From Clostridiales bacterium UBA1777 (GTDB lineage: Bacteria > Bacillota > Clostridia > Oscillospirales > Oscillospiraceae): a DNA stretch of 6,982 nucleotides. The stretch covers positions 1 to 6,982 of the forward strand of contig DCGN01000037.1 in NCBI GenBank assembly GCA_002315275.1, given 5' to 3'. The translations under genes were made by a program, and so were the position numbers. Under the pieces are notes generated by a model. It was not told where the DNA came from, did not search any database, and worked only from the letters and a program-made list of their open reading frames with translations. Shown one piece after another: positions 1 through 5,901 of this stretch. Numbering within the stretch: position 1 is the first letter of the stretch; each line of letters begins with the position of its first letter.

Positions 1-135
1 CGAGTACGTTGAAAAGCTCTTCTCCTGTAATGCGGACTCGTTTAACTAATTTTTTTGCAAACAGCAAAGAATGACAAATTTCGCAGCGGAACACGCCCAA
101 GCCCTATCTTATGAACAGCATTTTACGGAGGAAAC

Positions 136-288
136 ATGGAAAAGCCAAATTGCCCGTGCAAGAAGAGAAGCTGTGTACGTCACGGAAACTGTGAGGAATG
201 CAGAAAGCATCATGCCGAATCTAAAATGCAAAGGCCGCCCGCATGCGAACGCAGGCGCATAAAAGCAAAAAGCATACCGAACGGCTAA
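136..288 (+). CDS. Small cysteine-rich hypothetical protein (50 aa), possible metal binder
   Basis: This is a 50-residue reading frame with ATG at 136, TAA at 286-288 and a good ribosome binding site (GGAGG at 127-131, 4 bases before the ATG). Six cysteines (C6, C8, C13, C19, C22, C37) plus H16, H25 and H26 are packed into a very basic chain: CPC at 6-8, C13-x2-H16-x2-C19-x2-C22, then a second part with RPPACERRR at 33-41. The spacing suggests a zinc-binding knuckle, and the many Lys/Arg residues would suit nucleic-acid binding; both are inference. I recall similar short CPCKK...C..HG.C..C proteins from Clostridia without a known function, but no search was run. There is no signal peptide or membrane segment, so it should be cytoplasmic. 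It is monocistronic and ends 18 bases before a strong terminator. A longer frame through the same DNA (71-262) has no ribosome binding site and is a shadow. Confidence 0.75.
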   Translation: MEKPNCPCKKRSCVRHGNCEECRKHHAESKMQRPPACERRRIKAKSIPNG

Positions 289-306
289 ACGCTGTCCGGC
301 AGATAA

Positions 307-350
307 AGCAATACCCTCCGAAGCTCGTTTTCGGAGGGTATTGCTGTTTT
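307..350. terminator. Rho-independent terminator between convergent genes
   Basis: The arms at 307-322 and 330-345 form a perfect 16-bp stem (AGCAATACCCTCCGAA and its complement) around a 7-base loop at 323-329. On the + strand the stem is followed by GTTTTAATTT, a normal U-tract, so it ends the cysteine-rich gene. On the minus strand it lies 31 bases past the stop of the isocitrate dehydrogenase gene and is followed by TTTAT, a weaker tract, so it probably also ends the citrate operon. No other terminator lies between the two genes. Confidence 0.9.
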
Positions 351-376
351 AATTTACTCTTTTTCTGCTTACTTAA

Positions 377-1513
377 TCACAGCCTTGAGATCACATAGTC
401 CGCAAATTCTTTGCAGGTCGCGCCGTCTCTGTGGCCGGTCATCACAACGGCATTCTCCTCGGCGCAGGCCGTCATGGCCTTGGCGAGTCTGTCGGCATAC
501 GTCTGCATGCCGATATGTCTTAGAAGCATCTCTGCGGCCTTGAGGATAGAGCTCGGGTTTGCGTAGTCTCCCTCTCCGTTTTCTATCTTACGCGGTGCAG
601 AGCCGTGGATGGCCTCGAACATGGCGTACCTGTCGCCGATGTTCGCGCTGCCCGCCGTGCCCACGCCGCCCTGGATCTGTGCCGCCTCGTCGGTGATGAT
701 ATCCCCGTAAAGATTTGGAAGCACGAACACCTGGAATTTGCTTCTGAGGTTCTCGTTCACGAGGTTCGCCGTCATGATATCGATGTACCAGTCCTCGGCG
801 GTAATGCCCGGATAATCCTCCGCGACCTCGTTGCATATCTTGGAGAACATTCCGTCTGTTTTCTTCATGATGTTCGCCTTGGTGACTATCGCAACGTTAT
901 CCTTGCCGTTATTCTCTGCGTACTCAAAGGCTGCTCTCGCGATGCGGCGCGTGCCTGCATCGGTCGTCACCTTGAAGTCCATCGCAAGCTCACCGGGTAT
1001 TTCTACGCCGCTTGAGCCGAGGACATATTCGCCCTCCGTGTTCTCTCTGAAGAACATCCAGTCGATGCCGAGCTCCGGAACGGAGACGGGGCGCACGTTT
1101 GCGTAAAGGTCAAGCTCACGGCGAAGCGTCACGTTTGCGCTCTCCATCGTGCCGCCCTTCGGTGTCGTCGTCGGCCCCTTGAGGAGGACATCGCATTTTT
1201 TTATCTCCGCGAGCACGTCGGACGGTACTGCCTCGCCCTTTGCAAGGCGGTTTTCGATAGTCAGCCCCTCGATCCTGCGAAGCTCAATTCTGCCGGAGCC
1301 GATTTCGGTATCGAGCAGCTTTTTCATAACGCGCTCCGCCTCATCAACGATAATGGGGCCTATTCCGTCTCCGCCGATTATACCGACAACTATCTTGTCC
1401 ATCTCCGCGAAATTCTTTACGGACGCACCAGCTGCCATCTTCTGCTGGCGCTCAAGCTGGCCTGTTATGAGCTTTCTGAACTGCTCTACGGCAGCGTCAA
1501 TATATTCGTTCAT
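377..1513 (-). CDS. icd: Isocitrate dehydrogenase (isocitrate/isopropylmalate dehydrogenase family)
   Basis: It oxidatively decarboxylates isocitrate to 2-oxoglutarate in the cytoplasm and is the last step of the pathway encoded by this operon. The 378-residue chain shows the family's features: GGDGIGP at 47-53, the substrate loop S125-x-N127-x3-R131 with R141, FRENTE at 155-160, Y163, catalytic K212 in TKANIMK, D245, and metal ligands D271 and D275 in LYGDIITDE. The Ser/Asn pair at 125/127 is the isocitrate-specific form, which argues against isopropylmalate dehydrogenase. After HGSAP (303-307) come R308-K309 where NAD enzymes usually have Asp and E. coli NADP enzyme has Lys-Tyr, so NADP use is plausible but unproven. 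The start overlaps the aconitase stop by 4 bases (ATGA) and has GGGAG at 1521-1525, so translation is likely coupled. A roughly 37-residue N-terminal extension precedes the fold; I recall it in clostridial relatives. Homoisocitrate dehydrogenase is a less likely alternative. Confidence 0.87.
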   Translation of the reverse strand: MNEYIDAAVEQFRKLITGQLERQQKMAAGASVKNFAEMDKIVVGIIGGDGIGPIIVDEAERVMKKLLDTEIGSGRIELRRIEGLTIENRLAKGEAVPSDVLAEIKKCDVLLKGPTTTPKGGTMESANVTLRRELDLYANVRPVSVPELGIDWMFFRENTEGEYVLGSSGVEIPGELAMDFKVTTDAGTRRIARAAFEYAENNGKDNVAIVTKANIMKKTDGMFSKICNEVAEDYPGITAEDWYIDIMTANLVNENLRSKFQVFVLPNLYGDIITDEAAQIQGGVGTAGSANIGDRYAMFEAIHGSAPRKIENGEGDYANPSSILKAAEMLLRHIGMQTYADRLAKAMTACAEENAVVMTGHRDGATCKEFADYVISRL

Positions 1514-3441
1514 TGTTTTTCTCCCATGAGCCTTGTGTAATTGAGCAGGCCTCCCGCCTTGAGCATTGCTGTCTGTCTGTCCGAGAAGGAGCAGGTAAGC
1601 TCTATTTCTCCGTCGGGATACTCGAGCATGATCTTCCCGCTCGCCATACCTTCGTATACGTTTCTGAGCTTGAGCTCATCTCCCTGCTTTAGCTTGTCAT
1701 AATCCTCGAAGTTTTTGAAGCACAGCGGAAGGATGCCGTTGTTGATGAGATTTGCCGCGTGGATTCTCGCGAAGCTGCACGCTATCACAGCTCTCACGCC
1801 GAGATAGAGCGGTGCAAGCGCGGCGTGCTCGCGGGAAGAGCCCTGTCCGTAGTTGATACCGCCGACGATGATGCTCTCTCCGAGCATCTTTGCTCTCTCC
1901 GGGAAGGCCGGATCGCACACAGTGAAGCAGAACTCGGAAATCTTAGGCACGTTGGAGCGGTACGGAAGTATCTTCGCGCCGGCAGGCATGATATGATCAG
2001 TCGTGATATTGTCGCCCACCTTGAGGGATACGGGTGCAGCTATCTCGTCCGTGACTGGCTTGCCGACGGGGATGCCCTTGATGTTAGGCCCTCTGAGCAC
2101 CTCAAGCTTTTCGGCCTCTTCGGATGAGGCGGGCTCGATAACGGCGCTGTCGTCGATACGGAAGCTATCGGGCATATCGACCTTGATGTCGATTCCGAGC
2201 GTTGTCGGATCGGTGATATAGCCCGTCAGCGCGGCGGCGACAGCGGTCTCCGGGGAAACAAGATATACCTTCGCGTCCTTCGTTCCGCTTCTGCCCTCGA
2301 AGTTGCGGTTGAACGTTCTGAGGCTCACGCCGCCGGAGTTCGGGGAAAAGCCCATGCCGATGCAGGGGCCGCAGGCGCATTCGAGAAGTCTCGCACCGGA
2401 GGCAAGTATATCCGTCAGCGCGCCGCATTGCGACAGCATCGACAGCACCTGCTTTGACCCGGGAGAAACAGACAGACTTACTGACGGAGCGATCGTCCTT
2501 CCTCTCAGCATCTGAGCAACCTTGAGCATATCGAAAAGCGACGAGTTCGTGCATGAACCGATGCACACCTGATCGACCTTAGTACCCTTGAGGCTTTCGA
2601 CCGTGACAACGTTGTCCGGCATATGGGGGCACGCGATAAGCGGCTTGAGCGTTGAAAGGTCAATATCAATAACACGGTCATAGCGGGCATCCTCATCCGC
2701 GAAGACGGGAGAATAGTCTTCCTCTCTGCCCTGCGCCTTGAGGAACGCTCTCGTAACCTCGTCTGAGGGAAAAACGGAGCTTGTAGCGCCGAGCTCGGTG
2801 CCCATGTTCGTGATAGTTGCGCGTTCGGGAACAGATAAGGTCTTTATTCCCTCGCCGCCCCACTCGATAACTGAGCCCACTCCGCCCTTGACGGATAGGA
2901 TGCGCAGTATCTCAAGGCTGACGTCCTTTGCCGTGACGCACGGGCGCAGTCTGCCCGTTAGGTTGACCTTTATCGTCTTCGGCATGCTGATATAGTATGC
3001 CCCGCCGCCCATCGCAACAGCGACATCGAGGCCTCCCGCACCGAAGGAGAGCATGCCGAGGCCGCCTGCCGTGGGTGTGTGGCTGTCAGAACCGATGAGC
3101 GTTTTTCCGGGTTTTCCGAAGCGCTCGAGATGCACCTGATGGCAGATGCCGTTGCCGGGGCGCGAGAACCATATCCCGTGCTTCTTTGCAACGGACTGTA
3201 TGTATCTGTGGTCATCCGCGTTCTCAAAGCCCGTCTGAAGCGTGTTATGGTCAATGTATGCAACAGAGCGCTCTGTTCTCACTCTGTCGAGTCCCATCGC
3301 CTCGAACTGCAGATATGCCATCGTACCGGTAGCATCCTGCGTTAGGGTCTGGTCAATTCTAATGGCTGTTTCGCTGCCGGGAGTCATATCACCGCTCACG
3401 AGATGAGCCTTAATAATCTTTTCTGCTATTGTGTAACCCAT
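1510..3441 (-). CDS. acn: Aconitate hydratase (aconitase), short single-chain type
   Basis: It isomerises citrate to isocitrate through cis-aconitate with a [4Fe-4S] cluster, joining the citrate synthase and isocitrate dehydrogenase of the same operon. The chain is 643 residues, much shorter than AcnA (about 890) and near the length I recall for the putative aconitate hydratase subfamily TIGR01342. The large domain holds DHNT (64-67), GSDSHT (117-122) and GGGAYY (145-150). The three cluster ligands are C297 in CIGSCTNSS and C357/C360 in CGPCIGM. A linker near 430-470 leads to the swivel domain with DNITTDHIMP (477-486) and the GSSREH substrate loop (534-539). Having both domains on one chain separates it from LeuC/LeuD. 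The gene starts 18 bases after the regulator's stop; the only Shine-Dalgarno-like stretch is a weak AGAAAGAAG. It overlaps the next gene by 4 bases. Homoaconitase is possible in principle but does not fit the neighbours. Confidence 0.93.
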   Translation of the reverse strand: MGYTIAEKIIKAHLVSGDMTPGSETAIRIDQTLTQDATGTMAYLQFEAMGLDRVRTERSVAYIDHNTLQTGFENADDHRYIQSVAKKHGIWFSRPGNGICHQVHLERFGKPGKTLIGSDSHTPTAGGLGMLSFGAGGLDVAVAMGGGAYYISMPKTIKVNLTGRLRPCVTAKDVSLEILRILSVKGGVGSVIEWGGEGIKTLSVPERATITNMGTELGATSSVFPSDEVTRAFLKAQGREEDYSPVFADEDARYDRVIDIDLSTLKPLIACPHMPDNVVTVESLKGTKVDQVCIGSCTNSSLFDMLKVAQMLRGRTIAPSVSLSVSPGSKQVLSMLSQCGALTDILASGARLLECACGPCIGMGFSPNSGGVSLRTFNRNFEGRSGTKDAKVYLVSPETAVAAALTGYITDPTTLGIDIKVDMPDSFRIDDSAVIEPASSEEAEKLEVLRGPNIKGIPVGKPVTDEIAAPVSLKVGDNITTDHIMPAGAKILPYRSNVPKISEFCFTVCDPAFPERAKMLGESIIVGGINYGQGSSREHAALAPLYLGVRAVIACSFARIHAANLINNGILPLCFKNFEDYDKLKQGDELKLRNVYEGMASGKIMLEYPDGEIELTCSFSDRQTAMLKAGGLLNYTRLMGEKQ

Positions 3442-3459
3442 AGTGATACTTCTTTCTGC

Positions 3460-4119
3460 TTATTTTTCGGTCTCGAGGATACTGTCTCTTGCGTTTTTCA
3501 CATGGATAAGCGTGCGTTCCGCGGCAAGCTCCTCGTCATGTGCTTTGAGCGCATCGTAGATCGCTCTGTGCTCCTTTACGGACAGCTCTGCTCTGCCTGC
3601 ACGCTGAATGGATACCATTCTGTACTTGGTCATCTTCTTGTGCATCGGAACGAGCGTTGCCTCATATATCCGGCTGCCGCTGCCCTTGTACAGAAGCTGG
3701 TGGAATTCGGAGTCAAGATTCTTTATCTTCCCGGTGTTGTCCTGCTCCGCATCGGAATTCTGAAGATAGAACTTCTGCAGCTCGGTTATCTCAAGCATTC
3801 TGTCAAGCTGCTCGTCGGAGATATTCTTCGCCGCCATTGCCGCGCATCTTCCCTCGATGCTGAGGCGGATGTCGTACATATCCATGATATCCCTGCGAGT
3901 TATGCCTATAACGGCCGAGCCCTTGCTCGTCTCCTCGAGGAGCATCTCCTGCTCAAGGCGCTGCATTGCCTCTCTTATCGGCGTTCTGCTTACGCCGAGC
4001 TCCGAAGAAAGGCGCATCTCCGTAAGGATCTCTCCGCGCGCGTACTTACCTGAGAGAATGTCTCTCTCAAGCTGGGCGAATATCTGATCTGCTATTGAAA
4101 CTGTTCTGTGTTCGCTCAT
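3460..4119 (-). CDS. GntR-family transcriptional regulator, FadR/FCD subfamily
   Basis: This is a predicted DNA-binding regulator of 219 residues, normal for the family. Residues 7-70 form the winged helix-turn-helix, with LSSELGVSRTPIREAMQRLE (37-56) as the recognition region. Residues 78-215 form an all-helical FCD effector domain. D136 and H140 (LDSEFHQLL), H184 (VKEHRAIY) and H206 (LIHVKNAR) match the Asp/His metal-binding set typical of FCD proteins, which often bind small carboxylates through a metal ion. It starts inside the end of the citrate synthase gene (ATGA overlap, 4 bases) behind a very strong ribosome binding site, GGAGGAG at 4125-4131. Being second in the operon it probably senses the pathway, with citrate, isocitrate or 2-oxoglutarate as reasonable effector guesses, and probably binds the palindrome at 5509-5534. 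Effector, and repressor versus activator role, cannot be read from the sequence. Confidence 0.9.
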   Translation of the reverse strand: MSEHRTVSIADQIFAQLERDILSGKYARGEILTEMRLSSELGVSRTPIREAMQRLEQEMLLEETSKGSAVIGITRRDIMDMYDIRLSIEGRCAAMAAKNISDEQLDRMLEITELQKFYLQNSDAEQDNTGKIKNLDSEFHQLLYKGSGSRIYEATLVPMHKKMTKYRMVSIQRAGRAELSVKEHRAIYDALKAHDEELAAERTLIHVKNARDSILETEK

Positions 4120-5486
4120 TTTTTCTCCTCCGCGCGATATTTTGTAATAAGCCTGTCAAGCTCCTCTGGCGAAATGCTCGATGTTCTGCCGTCGGCATAC
4201 TGGGCGTCTACCCATTCCTTTATATTCACGACGAGCGGATCGTGCTTATCGAGCTTTTCATCCTCGCTGTAGCCGAAGCGCTGGTTTATCCAGTATGCTA
4301 TGCCCGCAAGGCCCGAGTTCTGGCTCACCATTACTGCGGCAGGTCTGTTGAGTATCTTGTCGGTATCGAAGATATTATATATCTCCTCGTCCTTCAGAAG
4401 TCCGTCAGCGTGGATTCCCGCGCGGGTAACGTTGAAATCCCGCCCTACGAACGGAGTCATCGGCGGTGCTTCATAGCCTATCTCGCTCTTATAATATTCC
4501 GCTATCTCGGTGATAGCGCGTGTATCCATGCCGTCAAGCGACCCTCTGAGCGAAGCATACTCAAATACCATCGCCTCGAGAGGCACGTTGCCGGCTCTCT
4601 CTCCTATGCCGAGCAGCGAGCAGTTGACACCGCTTGCTCCGTACAGCCATGCCGTCGCCGCGTTCGTGACAGCCTTGTAAAAGTCATTATGACCGTGCCA
4701 CTCGAGCATCGTGCTGTCAACGCCCGAGTATTGCTGAAGACCGTATATTATGCCGGGAACGCTTCGCGGCAGAGCTACCTCCGTATACGGCACGCCGTAG
4801 CCCATAGTATCGCAGGCTCTTATGCGCACAGGGATGCCCGCCTCGCGCGAAAGGCGCATCAGCTCGTTTACAAACGGAACGACGAAGCCGTAGAAGTCGG
4901 CTCTCGTTATATCCTCAAGGTGGCAGCGAGGCATTACGCCAGCTTCAAACGCATCCTTAACAGCGGCAAGATAGTGCTCCATCGCCTCGGAGCGCGTCAT
5001 ATGCAGCTTCTTGAATATATGGTAGTCGCTGCAGGAGACGAGTATCCCCGTTTCCTGAATTCCGAGATCCTTGACGAGCTTGAAGTCCTCTCTGCTCGCC
5101 CTGATCCACGTTGTTATCTCGGGGAATCGCAGGCCGAGACTCTGACAGCGCTCGATAGCGTCTCTGTCTGCCTTGCTGTAGACAAAAAACTCAGTCTGAC
5201 GGATGCGCCCGTAAGGGCCTCCGAGCTTGGAAAGAAGCTTGAATAGGTGCTCTATCTGCTCGGGAGTATACGGATTTCTCGACTGCTGTCCGTCTCTGAA
5301 TGTCGTATCGGTTATCCATATATCCTCCGGCATGGACATAGGCACGCGTCTGTGGTTGAACGCAACCTTCGGGATCTGCTCGGGATCGTACACGTCTCTG
5401 TACAGCACAGGCTCTGCTACGTCCTGAAGAGAATATCTGTAGTCATTCTCCTCAAGCAGATTTGTTTTTTTTGAAATATCAAGCAT
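4116..5486 (-). CDS. (Re)-citrate synthase, HMG-CoA lyase-like/isopropylmalate synthase superfamily
   Basis: It condenses acetyl-CoA with oxaloacetate to citrate. It is unrelated to ordinary (Si)-citrate synthase and belongs with homocitrate and isopropylmalate synthases. I assign it by recalled likeness to the Clostridium kluyveri Re-enzyme over the whole length, including WITDTTFRDGQQ (57-68), TEFFVYSK, TTWIRA, CSDYHIFKK (152-160) and RACDTMGYGVPY. Catalytic and metal features of the superfamily are visible: R64, D65 and Q68, H264/H266 in WHGHND, GIGERAGN (293-300) and GIHADG (358-363). The aconitase and isocitrate dehydrogenase genes downstream support citrate rather than homocitrate or isopropylmalate as product. 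I chose ATG at 5486 (456 aa): it has TGAGGA 8 bases upstream, and the in-frame TTG at 5507 would lie upstream of that site and within about 12 bases of the predicted transcript start. The stop overlaps the regulator's ATG by 4 bases. Confidence 0.88.
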   Translation of the reverse strand: MLDISKKTNLLEENDYRYSLQDVAEPVLYRDVYDPEQIPKVAFNHRRVPMSMPEDIWITDTTFRDGQQSRNPYTPEQIEHLFKLLSKLGGPYGRIRQTEFFVYSKADRDAIERCQSLGLRFPEITTWIRASREDFKLVKDLGIQETGILVSCSDYHIFKKLHMTRSEAMEHYLAAVKDAFEAGVMPRCHLEDITRADFYGFVVPFVNELMRLSREAGIPVRIRACDTMGYGVPYTEVALPRSVPGIIYGLQQYSGVDSTMLEWHGHNDFYKAVTNAATAWLYGASGVNCSLLGIGERAGNVPLEAMVFEYASLRGSLDGMDTRAITEIAEYYKSEIGYEAPPMTPFVGRDFNVTRAGIHADGLLKDEEIYNIFDTDKILNRPAAVMVSQNSGLAGIAYWINQRFGYSEDEKLDKHDPLVVNIKEWVDAQYADGRTSSISPEELDRLITKYRAEEKK

Positions 5487-5508
5487 TGTAATATCCTCAA
5501 TTCGCAAT

Positions 5509-5534
5509 TTGTATCATTGTATACAATTATACAA
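5509..5534. promoter_or_regulatory. 26-bp palindromic operator, probable GntR/FCD binding site
   Basis: The stretch is an inverted repeat with a single mismatched pair (5515/5528), centred between 5521 and 5522. Its perfect 12-bp core ATTGTATACAAT (5516-5527) fits the t-GTa-tAC-a pattern described for FadR-subfamily operators. Outer arms TTGTAT (5509-5514) and ATACAA (5529-5534) repeat the same half-site, so two regulator dimers could bind side by side. It covers the -10 box and the predicted transcription start, which implies repression by occlusion. The regulator encoded at 3460-4119 is the obvious candidate. Confidence 0.75.
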
Positions 5535-5554
5535 GCTTAACGCGGTTTTGTCCA
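5526..5554 (-). promoter_or_regulatory. Sigma-70-type promoter of the citrate operon
   Basis: Read on the minus strand, TGGACA (5554-5549) is followed after exactly 17 bases by a consensus TATAAT (5531-5526). Transcription should start near 5517-5520, giving a leader of about 32 bases that contains the ribosome binding site of the citrate synthase gene. The -35 box has one mismatch to TTGACA, and the -10 box is perfect. The -10 box lies inside the right half of the palindromic operator. Confidence 0.8.
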
Positions 5555-5617
5555 TTGGTAAAGCATACTATATTTCAAATTCGGTAAAAGGCGTTTTTAT
5601 TGTATTTTCGCATATAG

Positions 5618-5644
5618 AAAAAGCCCGCTCAAACGAGTGGGCTT
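5618..5644 (-). terminator. Rho-independent terminator of the transaldolase-like gene
   Basis: Arms 5621-5630 and 5635-5644 form a 10-bp stem with one G-T wobble in the DNA as written (a C/A mismatch position in the minus transcript) and a 4-base loop. On the minus strand the stem leads directly into a run of five T, so it can stop transcription arriving from the gene ending at 5902, before it enters the citrate operon promoter. A near copy of the hairpin without the T-run lies at 5858-5881. Confidence 0.75.
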
Positions 5645-5742
5645 CAGACTATAGACAAACCATCAACAAATTAGTTTTGTGAGATTTAATTAGTTTTTGA
5701 GGCAGCTTTGCCGCCTCAAAAACACCATAAGGCGAGTAAAAC

Positions 5743-5798
5743 GAGCCCTCGCACCGACCAAATCGGGCATTTGCCCGATGCGATAAGTGCGAGTTCTC
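5743..5798. other. Compound stem-loop with internal loops
   Basis: From outside in: GAG (5743-5745) pairs with CTC (5796-5798), a symmetric 2x2 internal loop CC/TT follows, CTCGCAC (5748-5754) pairs with GTGCGAG (5787-5793), a 7x7 internal loop follows, and ATCGGGC (5762-5768) pairs with GCCCGAT (5773-5779) around the loop ATTT. The symmetric loops give it the look of a folded RNA more than a simple terminator, and no T-run follows on either strand. Confidence 0.55.
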
Positions 5799-5831
5799 AA
5801 CCGAGAGCCCAGCGCAGCGGGTCTCGGTTGA

Positions 5832-5856
5832 AGCGTGTCGACTTTGTCGACACGCT
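5832..5856. repeat. Perfect 11-bp inverted repeat with a 3-base loop
   Basis: AGCGTGTCGAC (5832-5842) and its exact complement (5846-5856) enclose TTT. Each arm holds the 6-base palindrome GTCGAC. It is part of the hairpin cluster and abuts the next hairpin with a single base between them. Confidence 0.6.
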
Positions 5857-5857
5857 G

Positions 5858-5881
5858 AAGCCCGCTCAAACGAGCGGGCTT
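5858..5881. repeat. Second copy of the terminator hairpin
   Basis: A perfect 10-bp stem (AAGCCCGCTC/GAGCGGGCTT) around AAAC. It matches the hairpin at 5621-5644 in 23 of 24 positions and in the same orientation. It lies 20 bases after the stop of the transaldolase-like gene but has only two T after the stem on the minus strand, so it should terminate poorly. It may instead protect the 3' end, or be one edge of an element bounded by the two copies. Confidence 0.65.
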
Positions 5882-5901
5882 TGGACAGCGTTGATTGAGG
5901 A

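Larger units (their letters stand above)
5694..5881. repeat. Cluster of five adjacent hairpins, candidate interspersed palindromic element or structured RNA
   Basis: Nearly every base of this non-coding stretch can pair locally. In order: a perfect 10-bp stem (5694-5703/5713-5722); a compound hairpin (5743-5798); a bulged hairpin (5798-5830); an 11-bp perfect stem (5832-5842/5846-5856); and a 10-bp perfect stem (5858-5867/5872-5881). Such close packing is typical of repeated intergenic elements in gut Clostridia, and I recall similar strings from other genomes, but copy number cannot be tested here. A 73-residue reading frame crosses it and has no ribosome binding site or sensible composition, so I treat it as non-coding. 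A structured 3' untranslated region of the transaldolase-like gene is the other reading. Confidence 0.6.

Noticed and set aside
2..94. A minus-strand frame running off the left edge, starting at GTG 94, beginning V-F-R-C-E-I-C and continuing without stop (31 codons).
   Set aside because: The CxxC start and protein-like run are suggestive, but the start is a GTG with only AGGG upstream, the fragment is short, and no homology can be shown. A + strand frame ending at TAA 47-49 is equally possible, so neither is called.
71..262. A 63-codon + strand reading frame overlapping the cysteine-rich gene.
   Set aside because: It has no ribosome binding site and unremarkable composition, and the overlapping frame from 136 has both a strong site and a cysteine pattern.
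4095..5246. A long (383-codon) + strand frame opposite the citrate synthase gene.
   Set aside because: It is an antisense shadow of a well-recognised enzyme gene. Its Arg/Leu/Val/Tyr-rich composition has no recognisable domain, and there is no ribosome binding site.
377..5486. A lysine (aminoadipate) or leucine pathway operon instead of the citrate branch.
   Set aside because: The synthase resembles Re-citrate synthase over its whole length, the dehydratase is one chain instead of LeuC/LeuD, and the dehydrogenase has the Ser/Asn pair of isocitrate enzymes.
5487..5507. TTG at 5507 as start of the citrate synthase (7 more residues).
   Set aside because: The good ribosome binding site lies between this TTG and the ATG at 5486, and the predicted transcript begins only about 12 bases before the TTG.
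5645..5881. A CRISPR array.
   Set aside because: The repeated units are different palindromes, not one direct repeat with regular spacers, and no cas gene is present.
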